A stretch of DNA of 64,000 nucleotides from Ancylobacter radicis (GTDB taxonomy: Bacteria; Pseudomonadota; Alphaproteobacteria; Rhizobiales; Xanthobacteraceae), in assembly GCF_018449475.1 (NCBI RefSeq), contig NZ_JAHCQH010000015.1, forward strand, positions 806,001-870,000. The letters run 5' to 3'. The notes beneath the pieces were generated by a model. It was not told the DNA's origin, did not search any database, and was given only the letters and a program-made list of their open reading frames with translations. A program made the translations under genes and the position numbers. This document shows positions 18,455 to 26,904 of this stretch, in pieces (within the stretch, counting starts at the first letter, position 1; each line of letters begins with the position of its first letter).

Positions 18455-19882
18455 ATGTCAGTCTGGCCGGTCTACGGAAAAATCGACGGTCCCATCGTGA
18501 TGATCGGCTTCGGCTCGATCGGTCGCGGTACCCTGCCGCTTCTGGAACGGCATTTCGATTTCGACAAGGAACGCCTGACCGTCATCGATCCGGTGGACGA
18601 TCACCGCGCCCTGCTCGATGAGCGCGGCATCCGCTTCCTCCAGCTCGCCATCACCCGGGAGAATTACCGCGAGGTGCTCGGCCCGCTGCTCACCACGGGC
18701 GGGCGCGGCTTCGTGATCAATCTCTCGGTCGATACCGGCTCGGTCGACCTGATGAATTTCGCCCGCGAATGCGGCGCGCTCTATATCGACACGGTGGTCG
18801 AGCCCTGGCTCGGCTTCTATTTCGACAAGGACGCCAGCCCCGCCAGCCGCTCCAATTACGCGCTGCGCGAATCCATGCTGAAGGCCAAGCGCGACAATCC
18901 CGGCGGGCTGACCGCGGTGTCCTGCTGCGGCGCCAATCCCGGCATGGTCTCCTGGTTCGTCAAGCAGGCGGTGATCGACATCGCCACCGACACCGGTCTC
19001 GATGTCGAGACACCCACCAGCCGCGAGGGCTGGGCGGCGCTGATGCAGCGCGTCGGCGTCAAGGGCATCCACATCGCCGAGCGCGACACCCAGCGCGCCC
19101 GCGACCCGCGCCCGTTCGGCACCTTCGTCAACACCTGGTCGGTCGAGGGCTTCGTCTCGGAAGGCCTGCAGCCGGCCGAACTCGGCTGGGGCACCCATGA
19201 AAAATGGATGCCGGCCAATGGCCACACCCATAATTTCGGCTCCGGCGCGGCGATCTATCTGATGCAGCCGGGCGCCGCCACCAAGGTACGCACCTGGTGC
19301 CCGAGCCTCGGCGCCCAGCACGGTTTCCTCGTCACCCATAACGAGTCGATCTCGATCGCCGACTATTTCACCGTGCGCAATGGCGCGCAGGTCGCCTACC
19401 GCCCGACCTGCCACTATGCCTACCATCCCTGCAACGACGCGCTGGTGTCGTGGCACGAGATGTTCGGCAATGAGGGCAAGTTCTCCGGCGACTGGAGCAT
19501 CCTGACCGAGCACGAGATCGTCGACGGGCGCGACGAACTCGGCGTGCTGCTTTATGGCCATGCCAAGAACGCCTATTGGTTCGGCTCGCAGCTCACCATC
19601 GAGGAAGCGCGCAACCTCGCCCCCTACCAGACCGCGACCGGGCTTCAGGTCACCTCGGCCGTGCTGGCCGGCATGGTGTGGGCGCTGGAAAACCCGCAGG
19701 CCGGCATCGTCGAGACCGACGAGATGGACTTCCGCCGCTGCCTCGACATCCAGAAGCCCTATCTCGGCACGGTGAAGGGCTATTACACCGACTGGACCCC
19801 GCTGGACGGCCGCCCCGGCCTGTTCCCCGAGGATCTCGACGAGACCGACCCCTGGCAGTTCCGCAACGTGCTGGTGCGCTGA
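18455..19882 (+). CDS. hss: Homospermidine synthase
   Basis: This 475-residue NAD-dependent enzyme makes sym-homospermidine from putrescine, the main triamine of many alphaproteobacteria. The Rossmann start PIVMIGFGSIGRGTLPLLERH, AVSCCGANPGMVSWFVKQA and the central VNTWSVEGFVSEGLQPAELG are characteristic. Length is usual. It is the biosynthetic step following the ornithine decarboxylase at 13489, although a GST and phaZ now lie between them. AAGGAG lies 11 bases before the ATG. Confidence 0.96.
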   Translation: MSVWPVYGKIDGPIVMIGFGSIGRGTLPLLERHFDFDKERLTVIDPVDDHRALLDERGIRFLQLAITRENYREVLGPLLTTGGRGFVINLSVDTGSVDLMNFARECGALYIDTVVEPWLGFYFDKDASPASRSNYALRESMLKAKRDNPGGLTAVSCCGANPGMVSWFVKQAVIDIATDTGLDVETPTSREGWAALMQRVGVKGIHIAERDTQRARDPRPFGTFVNTWSVEGFVSEGLQPAELGWGTHEKWMPANGHTHNFGSGAAIYLMQPGAATKVRTWCPSLGAQHGFLVTHNESISIADYFTVRNGAQVAYRPTCHYAYHPCNDALVSWHEMFGNEGKFSGDWSILTEHEIVDGRDELGVLLYGHAKNAYWFGSQLTIEEARNLAPYQTATGLQVTSAVLAGMVWALENPQAGIVETDEMDFRRCLDIQKPYLGTVKGYYTDWTPLDGRPGLFPEDLDETDPWQFRNVLVR

Positions 19883-19929
19883 GGGGCACGCCCCTCACGC
19901 CCGTCACCTCCACGCCATCGCCGCGCCGG

Positions 19930-20739
19930 TCAATCTTCCGGCGCGCCGATGGTGAGGCAGCGTTGGCGCGCGGCTTCCAGCCCCTGCGCCACCGCTGCCG
20001 GCAGCCCGGCGGCCTGCATCGCCGCGAGCCCCGCCGCCGTGGTGCCGGCATAGTCCAGCATCTCCTGCACGAAAGCGGCCGGCGGACGCTCTGAATCCGC
20101 CATCAGCGTGCCGGCGGCGCGGAACAGCTGCGCCACCGCGCGCCGCGCCGTGTCGGGCGCCACACCCTGGCTTTGCGCATATTCCTGCATGCACTGCGCG
20201 ACATAGGCGACGAAGCCCGGCACCGGCCCGGTCACCGCGGTGAACACGTCCATCTGGCTTTCCTCCGGCACCTCGTCGGTGAGGCCGCAGGCGTCGAACA
20301 CAGCGCGCGTCACCGCCCGGTCGGCGTCGGACAGGCCCGGCGCATAAAAGGGCGAATAGGCCATCCCACTCTGCGCCGCCGGGTTCGACATCGCCCGCAC
20401 CCGCCGGGGCGAGCCGCTGATCGTGGCAAGCTGCGCGAGGGTGACGCCCGCCATCACCGAAATCACCAGACGCCCGCCCGCCGCGAGCCGCAGCGCCCGC
20501 CCCGCCATTGGGGGCAGCGCCAGCAGCAGCGTGTCGCAGCCCTGCGCCACCGCCTGCGGATCGGCGGTCCATACGATGCCCGCGACCTCAGCCATCGGGC
20601 CCGCCGGCCCGGAGCGGGTGCAGATGGTCAGCCGCAACGGCGGCACCACGCCCGCGCGCAGCAGCGCCCCGGCGATCGCCCCACCAAGCTGGCCGCAGCC
20701 GATGAGCCCAAGGCGTCCCGGCACCGTGTCGTCCGTCAT
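19930..20739 (-). CDS. ProC-like NAD(P)-binding oxidoreductase (pyrroline-5-carboxylate reductase family)
   Basis: This 269-residue protein has a Rossmann start RLGLIGCGQLGGAIAGALLRAG and the family pattern VRAMSNPAAQSGMAYSPFYAPGLS, comparable to the MPNxPxxVGxG of ProC. The helical C-terminal domain has AAQLFRAAGTLM- and YAGTTAAGLAAM-like segments in place of the usual TSPGGTT. The motif drift suggests a ProC relative rather than the housekeeping enzyme. Convergent with hss. ATG 20739 has GAGGTGG upstream. Confidence 0.78.
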   Translation of the reverse strand: MTDDTVPGRLGLIGCGQLGGAIAGALLRAGVVPPLRLTICTRSGPAGPMAEVAGIVWTADPQAVAQGCDTLLLALPPMAGRALRLAAGGRLVISVMAGVTLAQLATISGSPRRVRAMSNPAAQSGMAYSPFYAPGLSDADRAVTRAVFDACGLTDEVPEESQMDVFTAVTGPVPGFVAYVAQCMQEYAQSQGVAPDTARRAVAQLFRAAGTLMADSERPPAAFVQEMLDYAGTTAAGLAAMQAAGLPAAVAQGLEAARQRCLTIGAPED

Positions 20740-20761
20740 CGTTCCACCTCGTCCCATTCTC

Positions 20762-21078
20762 CGGCTGGCCGCGCCGCTTCTCCACCAATACAACGTCATG
20801 GCCGTCCCCGGACATGATCCGGGGATCAGACCCGGTCATCCACGACGTGGGACGGGCGTGCGCGGAAGACGTGGATCCCCGGGTCAAGCCCGGGGATGAC
20901 GGGGAGGTGGGTTGCCCCACACGCCGCCATCCCAACAGCCGCAGGCCGAGCCGCATCTCCACCAACACAACGTCATGACCGTCCCCCGGACATGATCCGG
21001 GGATCAGACCCGGCCATCCACGAGTTGGGACGGGCGCGCGCGTAAAACGTGGATCCCCGGGTCAAGCCCGGGGATGAC
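20762..21078. repeat. Two tandem copies of a REP-like unit (family A), 177-base period
   Basis: The unit holds GTCATGGCCGTCCCCGGACA, a variable centre and GTGGATCCCCGGGTCAAGCC followed by CGGGGATGACG. Copies are at 20795-20901 and 20972-21078, and the preceding 33 bases (TCTCCACCAA-ACAAC) are duplicated too. The rest of the 452-base gap up to the GST gene shows no gene. Confidence 0.8.
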
Positions 21079-21191
21079 AGGGCGGGAATGACATTGAGCC
21101 GGGATGACGGGGCGCAGATGGCGCGCCCACTCTGGCGCCGGGCGCGGGGGTGCCTAGATAAGGCCCGATCCTTCCTCCCACCGGAGCCACC

Positions 21192-21896
21192 ATGTCCGAT
21201 CTCTCCGCCTTCCCGATCGCCACCCGCTGGCCCGCCACGCACCCGGACCGGCTCCAGCTCTATTCCTTCCCCACGCCGAACGGCGTGAAGATCTCCATCC
21301 TGCTGGAGGAAACCGGCCTGCCCTATGAGGCGCACACCATCAATATCGGCAAGGACGAGACCTGGACGCCGGAATTCCTGGCGCTCAACCCCAATGGCAA
21401 GATCCCCGCCATCCTCGATCCGAACGGGCCGGGCGGAAAGCCGCTCGCTTTGTTCGAAAGCGGCGCGATCCTGATCTACCTCGCGGAGAAGACCGGACAG
21501 TTCCTGCCGAGCGACCCGGCCGCGCGCATCGAGACCATCCAGTGGGTGATGTGGCAGATGGCCGGGCTCGGGCCGATGTTCGGGCAGCTCGGCTTCTTCC
21601 ACAAATTCGCCGGCGCGGCCTATGAGGACAAGCGCCCGCGCGACCGCTACGCCAAGGAGAGCGCCCGCCTCATCCGCGTGCTGGAGGACCGGCTCAACGG
21701 GCGCGACTGGATCATGGGCGCGGACTACACCATCGCCGACATGGCGTGCCTCGGCTGGGTGCGCAACCTGATCGGCTTTTACGGCGCGGCCGATCTCGTC
21801 GCCTATCAGGAACTGACCCATGTGCCGGCCTGGCTGGCGCGCGGCCTCGCCCGTCCCGCCGTGCAGCGCGGTCTGGAAATCCCCCCGCGCCCGTGA
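21192..21896 (+). CDS. Glutathione S-transferase, YfcG/YghU-type
   Basis: This 234-residue protein has the Nu-class GST pattern: LQLYSFPTPNGVKISILLEE at residues 20-39 with the active-site Thr/Asn. NPNGKIPAILDPNG and LFESGAILIYLAEKTG follow, then a helical domain including MADMACLGW-like helix-cap Asp. These enzymes act as glutathione-dependent disulfide reductases. The gene stands alone between repeats and hemH. A GGAG site precedes the ATG. Confidence 0.88.
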   Translation: MSDLSAFPIATRWPATHPDRLQLYSFPTPNGVKISILLEETGLPYEAHTINIGKDETWTPEFLALNPNGKIPAILDPNGPGGKPLALFESGAILIYLAEKTGQFLPSDPAARIETIQWVMWQMAGLGPMFGQLGFFHKFAGAAYEDKRPRDRYAKESARLIRVLEDRLNGRDWIMGADYTIADMACLGWVRNLIGFYGAADLVAYQELTHVPAWLARGLARPAVQRGLEIPPRP

Positions 21897-22018
21897 TGCG
21901 TAGAAGCACGAGGTGACAACCCGCTCGCCCGGCTGTGATGGCAGGGCGGGCGTTTTCGCCTATAAGCTCGGGGAAAGCGGCCCGCCGGAATGCGGGCCCG
22001 GGGACGAAGGGTTTTTCG

Positions 22019-23107
22019 ATGAACAAGATCGTTCCGGTGCCGGCCGGCACCGTCGCCGCACAGCCGGGCGCGGGCACGCACCTTCCCGCCGGCCATCCGC
22101 CGGTGAAGGTCGGCAAGATCGGCGTGCTCATCGTCAATCTCGGCACCCCGGATGGCACCGATTACTGGTCGATGCGCCGCTACCTCAAGGAGTTCCTCTC
22201 CGACCGCCGGGTGATCGAGGTCAACCGCGTGCTCTGGTGGTTCATCCTCAACGTCATCATTCTGTCGATCCGCCCGCAGGCCAAGGGCAAGGATTACGCG
22301 ACGATCTGGAACAATGAGCGCAATGAGGGCCCGCTGCGCACCATCACCCGCTCGCAGGCCGAGCAGCTGACCGCCCGCATCGGCCCGCTGGACGACCGCC
22401 TCGTGGTCGACTGGGCGATGCGCTATGGCAACCCGTCCGTCGCCTCGCGCATCGAGGCGCTGCAGCAGCAGGGTTGCGACCGGCTGCTGCTGGTGCCGCT
22501 CTACCCGCAATATGCCGCCGCCACTTCCGCCACCGTCGCCGATGCCGCCTTTGACGCGCTGAAGAAGATGCGCTGGCAGCCGGTGCTGCGCGTCGCCGCG
22601 CCCTGGCCGGACGAGCCGGCCTATATCGAGGCGCTGGCCAATTCGATCACCACGGAACTGGCCGGGCTGGACTGGGAGCCGGAGCTGGTCATCGCCTCCT
22701 TCCACGGCATTCCGAAGGAATATTTCGACAAGGGCGATCCCTATCACTGCTATTGCTACAAGACCGCGCGGCTGGTGCGCGAGAGGCTCGGCTGGCCCGA
22801 GGGCAAGCTGAAGGTCACCTTCCAGTCGCGCTTCGGCAAGGCGGAATGGCTGCAGCCCTATACCGACAAGACCATCGAGGCGCTGGCCCAGTCCGGCGTG
22901 AAGAAGATCGCCGTCATCACCCCCGGCTTCGTCGCCGATTGTCTCGAGACGCTGGAAGAGATCGCCGGCGAGAATGCCGAGATCTTCCACCATGCCGGCG
23001 GCGAGAAGTTCCACTTCATCCCCTGCCTGAATGATTCCGAGGGCGGCATGAACACGCTGGAAGCCGTGGTGAAGCGCGAGCTGCGCGGCTGGGCGGAGAT
23101 CGGCTGA
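22019..23107 (+). CDS. hemH: Ferrochelatase
   Basis: This 362-residue enzyme inserts iron into protoporphyrin IX, the last step of haem synthesis, at the inner membrane face. Core motifs are IGVLIVNLGTPDGTDYWSMR, LYPQYAAATSATV, ELVIASFHGIPKEYFDKGDPY with the catalytic His, and GFVADCLETLEEIAGE. The first about 35 residues form a Pro/Ala-rich extension. A 7-bp hairpin (GGCCCGC/GCGGGCC) lies in the 5' leader at about 21978-21998. No iron-responsive motif is evident. Confidence 0.96.
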   Translation: MNKIVPVPAGTVAAQPGAGTHLPAGHPPVKVGKIGVLIVNLGTPDGTDYWSMRRYLKEFLSDRRVIEVNRVLWWFILNVIILSIRPQAKGKDYATIWNNERNEGPLRTITRSQAEQLTARIGPLDDRLVVDWAMRYGNPSVASRIEALQQQGCDRLLLVPLYPQYAAATSATVADAAFDALKKMRWQPVLRVAAPWPDEPAYIEALANSITTELAGLDWEPELVIASFHGIPKEYFDKGDPYHCYCYKTARLVRERLGWPEGKLKVTFQSRFGKAEWLQPYTDKTIEALAQSGVKKIAVITPGFVADCLETLEEIAGENAEIFHHAGGEKFHFIPCLNDSEGGMNTLEAVVKRELRGWAEIG

Positions 23108-23478
23108 GGGGCGAAGCCGTCATCCCGGACGGCCTCCACCTCACGCGGCGTCATGGCCGTCCCCGGACGTGATCCGGGGATCAGACCCGGCCATCCACGC
23201 CTTTGGTCGGGCGCGCGAGGGAAAGTCGTGGATCCTCGGGCCAAGCCCGAGGATGACGGCGGGGATGGGAGACGACGCGGCCCGCCATCCTGAGGCGCCC
23301 GGCGCCGCCGGGCCTCGAAGGACGCAGGCCGCCCCGGATGAGCGTCATCCCGGCCGAGCGCCGGGATCGCCCACCATCGCGAACATCGCCCACCTTTCAC
23401 CCGCGAAACCTGATTTGTTTTGCCCGCGCGCGCGTTCCCGCCGATGCAGGGTGCCCCCGCGACAGCCGGAGAGCGCCC
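23108..23478. repeat. Gene-free region with REP-like elements after hemH
   Basis: It contains a family A unit at 23150-23258 and a family B unit at 23284-23328, plus a short CGTCATCCCGGAC fragment at 23118. The last 140 bases contain the start region of the next gene, with a GGAGAG ribosome site. No further gene is supported. Confidence 0.75.
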
Positions 23479-24072
23479 ATGACCCTTCCGACGCCGATTC
23501 CGACGCCCATCGCCCACGCCGCCGATACCCGCACTGAAATGCAGAAAATGCTCGCCGGCGCGCTCTATCACGCCGCCGACCCGGAGATTCAGGCGGCGCA
23601 GGAAGCCAGCTTCGCCTGGATGGCCCGCTATAATGGCGCGCTCGGGGCCCCGCAGGCGGTGCGCGACGCGCTGCTGGCCGAGCGGCTCGGCGCGGTCGGC
23701 GAAGGCGCGGTGATCCGCCCGCCCTTCCATTGCGATTACGGCTTCAACATCCGGCTCGGCGCCGGCGTGTTCCTCAATTTCAACTGCGTGGTACTGGACG
23801 TGGTCGCGGTGACCATCGGCGACAAAACGCAGATCGGGCCGGGCGTGCAGATCCTCACCGCCGACCATCCGCGCGATCCCGCCACCCGCGCCACCGGGCT
23901 GGAATTCGGCCGCCCGGTCCGCATCGGCGCCAATGTGTGGATCGGCGCGGGCGCCATCCTGCTGCCGGGCGTCACGGTGGGCGACGACGCGCTGATCGGT
24001 GCCGGCGCCGTCGTCACCCGCGACGTGCCGGCCGGCGCGACGGTGGTCGGCAACCCCGCGCGGGCGCGCTGA
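23479..24072 (+). CDS. Maltose/galactoside O-acetyltransferase family protein
   Basis: This 197-residue left-handed beta-helix acetyltransferase has the LacA/Maa layout: N-terminal helical MQKMLAGALYHAADPEIQ, FHCDYGFNIRLGAGVFLNFN, the active-site loop ILTADHPRDPATR, and hexapeptide turns ending VVGNPARAR. It would acetylate sugars or related hydroxyl acceptors with acetyl-CoA, but the natural substrate is unknown. ATG 23479 has GGAGAG immediately upstream. Confidence 0.9.
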   Translation: MTLPTPIPTPIAHAADTRTEMQKMLAGALYHAADPEIQAAQEASFAWMARYNGALGAPQAVRDALLAERLGAVGEGAVIRPPFHCDYGFNIRLGAGVFLNFNCVVLDVVAVTIGDKTQIGPGVQILTADHPRDPATRATGLEFGRPVRIGANVWIGAGAILLPGVTVGDDALIGAGAVVTRDVPAGATVVGNPARAR

Positions 24073-24136
24073 GGGCAGCGGGGAACCCGCGCCCCTCCCA
24101 TCCGTTGCCCCCTGACAGCCCCAGGGAGGACGCGCC

Positions 24137-24394
24137 ATGATCGACTCCAACGGTATCGACCCCAACGGTATCGACCCGACCACGCCCGAGCCCGGCGGGC
24201 CGGATATTCCCCCGCCGGTCGAAAGCCCGGACCGCCCGCCGACCCCGGTCGAGGCGCCCGACCTGCCCGGCAACGGCCCGGACATTCCCCCGCCCGGCCC
24301 GGACATGCCGGAAATCATGCCCGGCGACACCCCGCCGGAAATCGCCCCGGACATCACCCCGCCGCCGATGGGCGACCCGCCGACGCGGATGTGA
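24137..24394 (+). CDS. Proline-rich acidic small protein, unknown function
   Basis: This 85-residue protein is about one third proline, with many Asp/Glu and almost no hydrophobic core. Repeats include NGIDPNGIDP at the start and recurring PDIPPP and PDMPEI units. An AGGGAGG ribosome site lies at proper distance from the ATG and the frame is intact, so it is probably expressed. No signal peptide or membrane segment is seen. It follows the acetyltransferase gene by 64 bases and may be cotranscribed. It is likely disordered, and I do not recognise a family. Confidence 0.6.
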   Translation: MIDSNGIDPNGIDPTTPEPGGPDIPPPVESPDRPPTPVEAPDLPGNGPDIPPPGPDMPEIMPGDTPPEIAPDITPPPMGDPPTRM

Positions 24395-24430
24395 GCCTCA
24401 CGAGGCCGCGCGCCAATTCCCCTCAACACC

Positions 24431-24608
24431 GTCATGACCGGGCCTGACCCGGCCATCTACGTCTTTGGCCGGGGCGCCGCGCGAGGAAACCGTGGATCCC
24501 CGGATCAAGTCCGGGGATGACGGCGCGGGGACTGACGACACGGGATGGGCAATGACGCGCCCCGTCATGCTGAGGCGCCGGCCGGCAGGCCGGCCTCGAA
24601 GCACGCAG
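24431..24608. repeat. REP-like elements A (24431-24522) and B (24563-24608)
   Basis: Both repeat families recur here, in the 800-base gap between the Pro-rich gene and rpsA. The 26 bases before this A copy (GCGCCAATTCCCCTCAAC...) are repeated before the next A copy at 24683, so a larger block was duplicated. Confidence 0.75.
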
Positions 24609-24616
24609 CCCCCCCC

Positions 24617-24654
24617 AAAAAACAAGACAGCCGGCGTGTCGCCACGCCGGCTGT
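24617..24654 (-). terminator. Rho-independent terminator, minus strand
   Basis: A perfect 12-bp stem (ACAGCCGGCGTG / CACGCCGGCTGT) with a four-base loop is followed on the minus strand by CTTGTTTTTT. It is nearly the same sequence as the rpsA terminator at 25083-25119. It would end transcription of the small gene at 24851-24961. Confidence 0.75.
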
Positions 24655-24682
24655 TCTCTCGGCGCCAATTCCCCTCAACGCC

Positions 24683-24780
24683 GTCATGGCCGGGCTTGAC
24701 CCGGCCATCCACGACTTCTCGCTTCCCGCCGCGAGCCCGGCCCACGTCGTGGATCCCCGGGTCAAGCCCGGGGATGACGG
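24683..24780. repeat. REP-like element (family A)
   Basis: A full family A unit with both arms (GGCCGGGCTTGACCCGGCC and CCCCGGGTCAAGCCCGGGG). It lies between the small minus-strand gene and its apparent terminator. Confidence 0.8.
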
Positions 24781-24850
24781 CGGGAGCTTCCTGCCCGTTT
24801 CGCGGAAAAGCGATGCAGCAGAGCATCGCCGATCCGGGAACGGGTCCGCG

Positions 24851-24961
24851 TCAAATCTTATCGAAAAGCGCCAGCAACTCGTCGCAAAGGGCCGCAAGGT
24901 CGCGCAACATGCGAATGACCATCAACCCGCGATCGAGCCAGCGCCAAGCGCGTTCGCGCAT
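24851..24961 (-). CDS. Probable small protein of 36 residues
   Basis: A short frame starts at ATG 24961, five bases after AGAGGT, and ends at TGA 24851. The product has three Trp/Arg-rich turns at its start (MRERAWRWLDRG) and then an amphipathic Leu/Asp/Arg helix ending LLALFDKI. A promoter-like pair (25061-25089) lies upstream, and a T-rich terminator (24617-24654) lies downstream on the same strand, so this looks like a compact transcription unit. Homologues are unknown to me. It could instead be a leader or part of a small RNA. Confidence 0.45.
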   Translation of the reverse strand: MRERAWRWLDRGLMVIRMLRDLAALCDELLALFDKI

Positions 24962-25060
24962 GGCATACCTCTATGCTCGGTGTACCGTTGGGTGATGGCA
25001 TGGACGGCGAATCCAAACCGTGGCTGACGAAGCTCATTTAGCGCCGCTGACGTCGCCGGC

Positions 25061-25089
25061 TCTATAGCACAGAACACCCCCCAAAACAA
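25061..25089 (-). promoter_or_regulatory. Candidate housekeeping promoter for the 36-residue gene
   Basis: On the minus strand TTGTTT (25089-25084) and TATAGA (25066-25061) are 17 bases apart. The -35 lies inside the T tract of the rpsA terminator. Transcription would begin near 25054 and run through the small gene. Confidence 0.45.
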
Positions 25090-25119
25090 AACGGCCGGCG
25101 TGTCGCCACGCCGGCCGTT
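25083..25119 (-). terminator. Rho-independent terminator of rpsA
   Basis: AACGGCCGGCGTG-4 nt-CACGCCGGCCGTT forms a 13-bp stem, followed on the minus strand by TTTGTTTTGG. It is about 80 bases downstream of the rpsA stop. Confidence 0.85.
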
Positions 25120-25197
25120 CCATCTGGTGCTGGTCACCGGAAGGCGGCGGGGCGGGGCCCCGTCGCTTTCGGTGCGATCAGCCGATCGAGACGCCGA

Positions 25198-26904
25198 TCA
25201 GTCGGCCTTCTCGGAGGCCTTCTTGAGCGCGGCGCCCAGGATGTCGCCGAGCGAAGCGCCCGAGTCCTGCGAGCCGAACTGCGCCACGGCTTCCTTCTCC
25301 TCGGCGATTTCCAGCGCCTTGATGGAGACCTGAACCTTGCGCGCCTTGCGGTCGAACAGGGTGACGCGGGCGTCGAACTTCTCGCCCACGGCGAAGCGGT
25401 CAGGACGCTGGTCGCCGCGATCGCGGGCCAGTTCCGAACGCTTGACGAAGGTGGTCATGTCGGAGCCGGCGATCTTCACTTCGACGCCGCCATCCTTCAC
25501 GTCGATCACTTCGCAGGTGACGATGACGCCCTTGCGCAGTTCGCCCGAGTCCTGGAAGGGGTCGCCGGCAAGCTGCTTCACGCCGAGCGAGATGCGCTCC
25601 TTCTCGACATCCACGTCGAGAACGACCGCCTTGATCACGTCGCCCTTCTTGAACTCGTCGATGACCTGCTCGCCCGGACGGTTCCAGTCGAGGTCCGAGA
25701 GATGGACCATGCCGTCGACATCGCCGTCGAGACCCAGGAACAGACCGAACTCGGTCTTGTTCTTGACTTCGCCCTCGACGGTGGCGCCGGCCGGATACTT
25801 CTCGGCGAAGGCATCCCACGGATTCTGCAGGGTCTGCTTGAGGCCCAGCGAGATGCGGCGCTTGACCGGATCCACCTCGAGGATCGCCACTTCCACTTCC
25901 TGCGAGGTGGCGACGATCTTGCCGGGATGGACGTTCTTCTTGGTCCAGCTCATCTCGGAAACGTGGATGAGGCCCTCGATCCCCGGCTCCAGCTCGACGA
26001 ACGCGCCGTAGTCGGTGATGTTGGTGACGCGACCCTTGAAGCGGGCCTGCACCGGGTACTTGGCCTCGATGCCCTCCCACGGATCGCCGAGGAGCTGCTT
26101 CATGCCGAGCGAGATGCGGTGCGTCTCGTGGTTGATCTTGATGATCTTCACCTTGACCGTCTGGCCGATGTTCAGCACTTCGGTCGGGTGATTCACGCGG
26201 CGCCAGGCGATGTCGGTGACATGCAGCAGGCCGTCAATGCCGCCGAGATCAACGAACGCACCGTAATCGGTGATGTTCTTGACCACGCCGTCGATGACCT
26301 GACCCTCTTCGAGGTTCTGCACCAGCTCGTGACGCTGCTCGGCGCGGGTCTCTTCGAGAACCGTGCGGCGCGACACGACGATGTTGCCGCGGCGGCGATC
26401 CATCTTGAGGATCTGGAACGGCTGCGGGTTGTGCATCAGCGGGCCGACGTCGCGGATCGGGCGGATGTCGACCTGCGAGCGCGGCAGGAAGGCCACAGCG
26501 CCGTCGAGGTCGACGGTGAAGCCGCCCTTGACCTGGTTGAAGATCACGCCGGTGACCTTCTCCTGCGCGTTGAACGCCTTTTCGAGGCGGACCCAGCTCT
26601 CTTCGCGGCGGGCCTTGTCGCGCGACAGGACGGCTTCGCCGAGCGCATTTTCGACGCGCTCGAGATAGACCTCGACTTCGTCACCCACCTTGATGGGGTC
26701 TTCGCGGCCGGGGCCGGCGAATTCGCGCAGCGCCACGCGGCCTTCGGTCTTCAGGCCGATGTCGATGATCGCGAGATCCTTCTCGATCGCGACGACAATG
26801 CCCTTGACCACCGAGCCTTCGGCCGGCTCGGTCAGGTTGAAGCTCTCTTCGAGCATCGCGGCGAAATCATCGCGCGCGGCGCTGAGGGTTTGAGTAGCGG
26901 ACAT
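25198..26904 (-). CDS. rpsA: 30S ribosomal protein S1
   Basis: This 568-residue protein has six S1 RNA-binding domains. The clearest carry the repeated NITDYGAFVDLGGIDGLLHV and NITDYGAFVELEPGIEGLIHV motifs. It binds mRNA leaders and the ribosome during initiation. ATG 26904 has GGAG five bases upstream. In most alphaproteobacteria cmk lies directly upstream, but here cmk is 6 kb away and rpsA diverges from an EAL gene, so it must have its own promoter. A terminator follows at 25083-25119. Confidence 0.98.
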   Translation of the reverse strand: MSATQTLSAARDDFAAMLEESFNLTEPAEGSVVKGIVVAIEKDLAIIDIGLKTEGRVALREFAGPGREDPIKVGDEVEVYLERVENALGEAVLSRDKARREESWVRLEKAFNAQEKVTGVIFNQVKGGFTVDLDGAVAFLPRSQVDIRPIRDVGPLMHNPQPFQILKMDRRRGNIVVSRRTVLEETRAEQRHELVQNLEEGQVIDGVVKNITDYGAFVDLGGIDGLLHVTDIAWRRVNHPTEVLNIGQTVKVKIIKINHETHRISLGMKQLLGDPWEGIEAKYPVQARFKGRVTNITDYGAFVELEPGIEGLIHVSEMSWTKKNVHPGKIVATSQEVEVAILEVDPVKRRISLGLKQTLQNPWDAFAEKYPAGATVEGEVKNKTEFGLFLGLDGDVDGMVHLSDLDWNRPGEQVIDEFKKGDVIKAVVLDVDVEKERISLGVKQLAGDPFQDSGELRKGVIVTCEVIDVKDGGVEVKIAGSDMTTFVKRSELARDRGDQRPDRFAVGEKFDARVTLFDRKARKVQVSIKALEIAEEKEAVAQFGSQDSGASLGDILGAALKKASEKAD

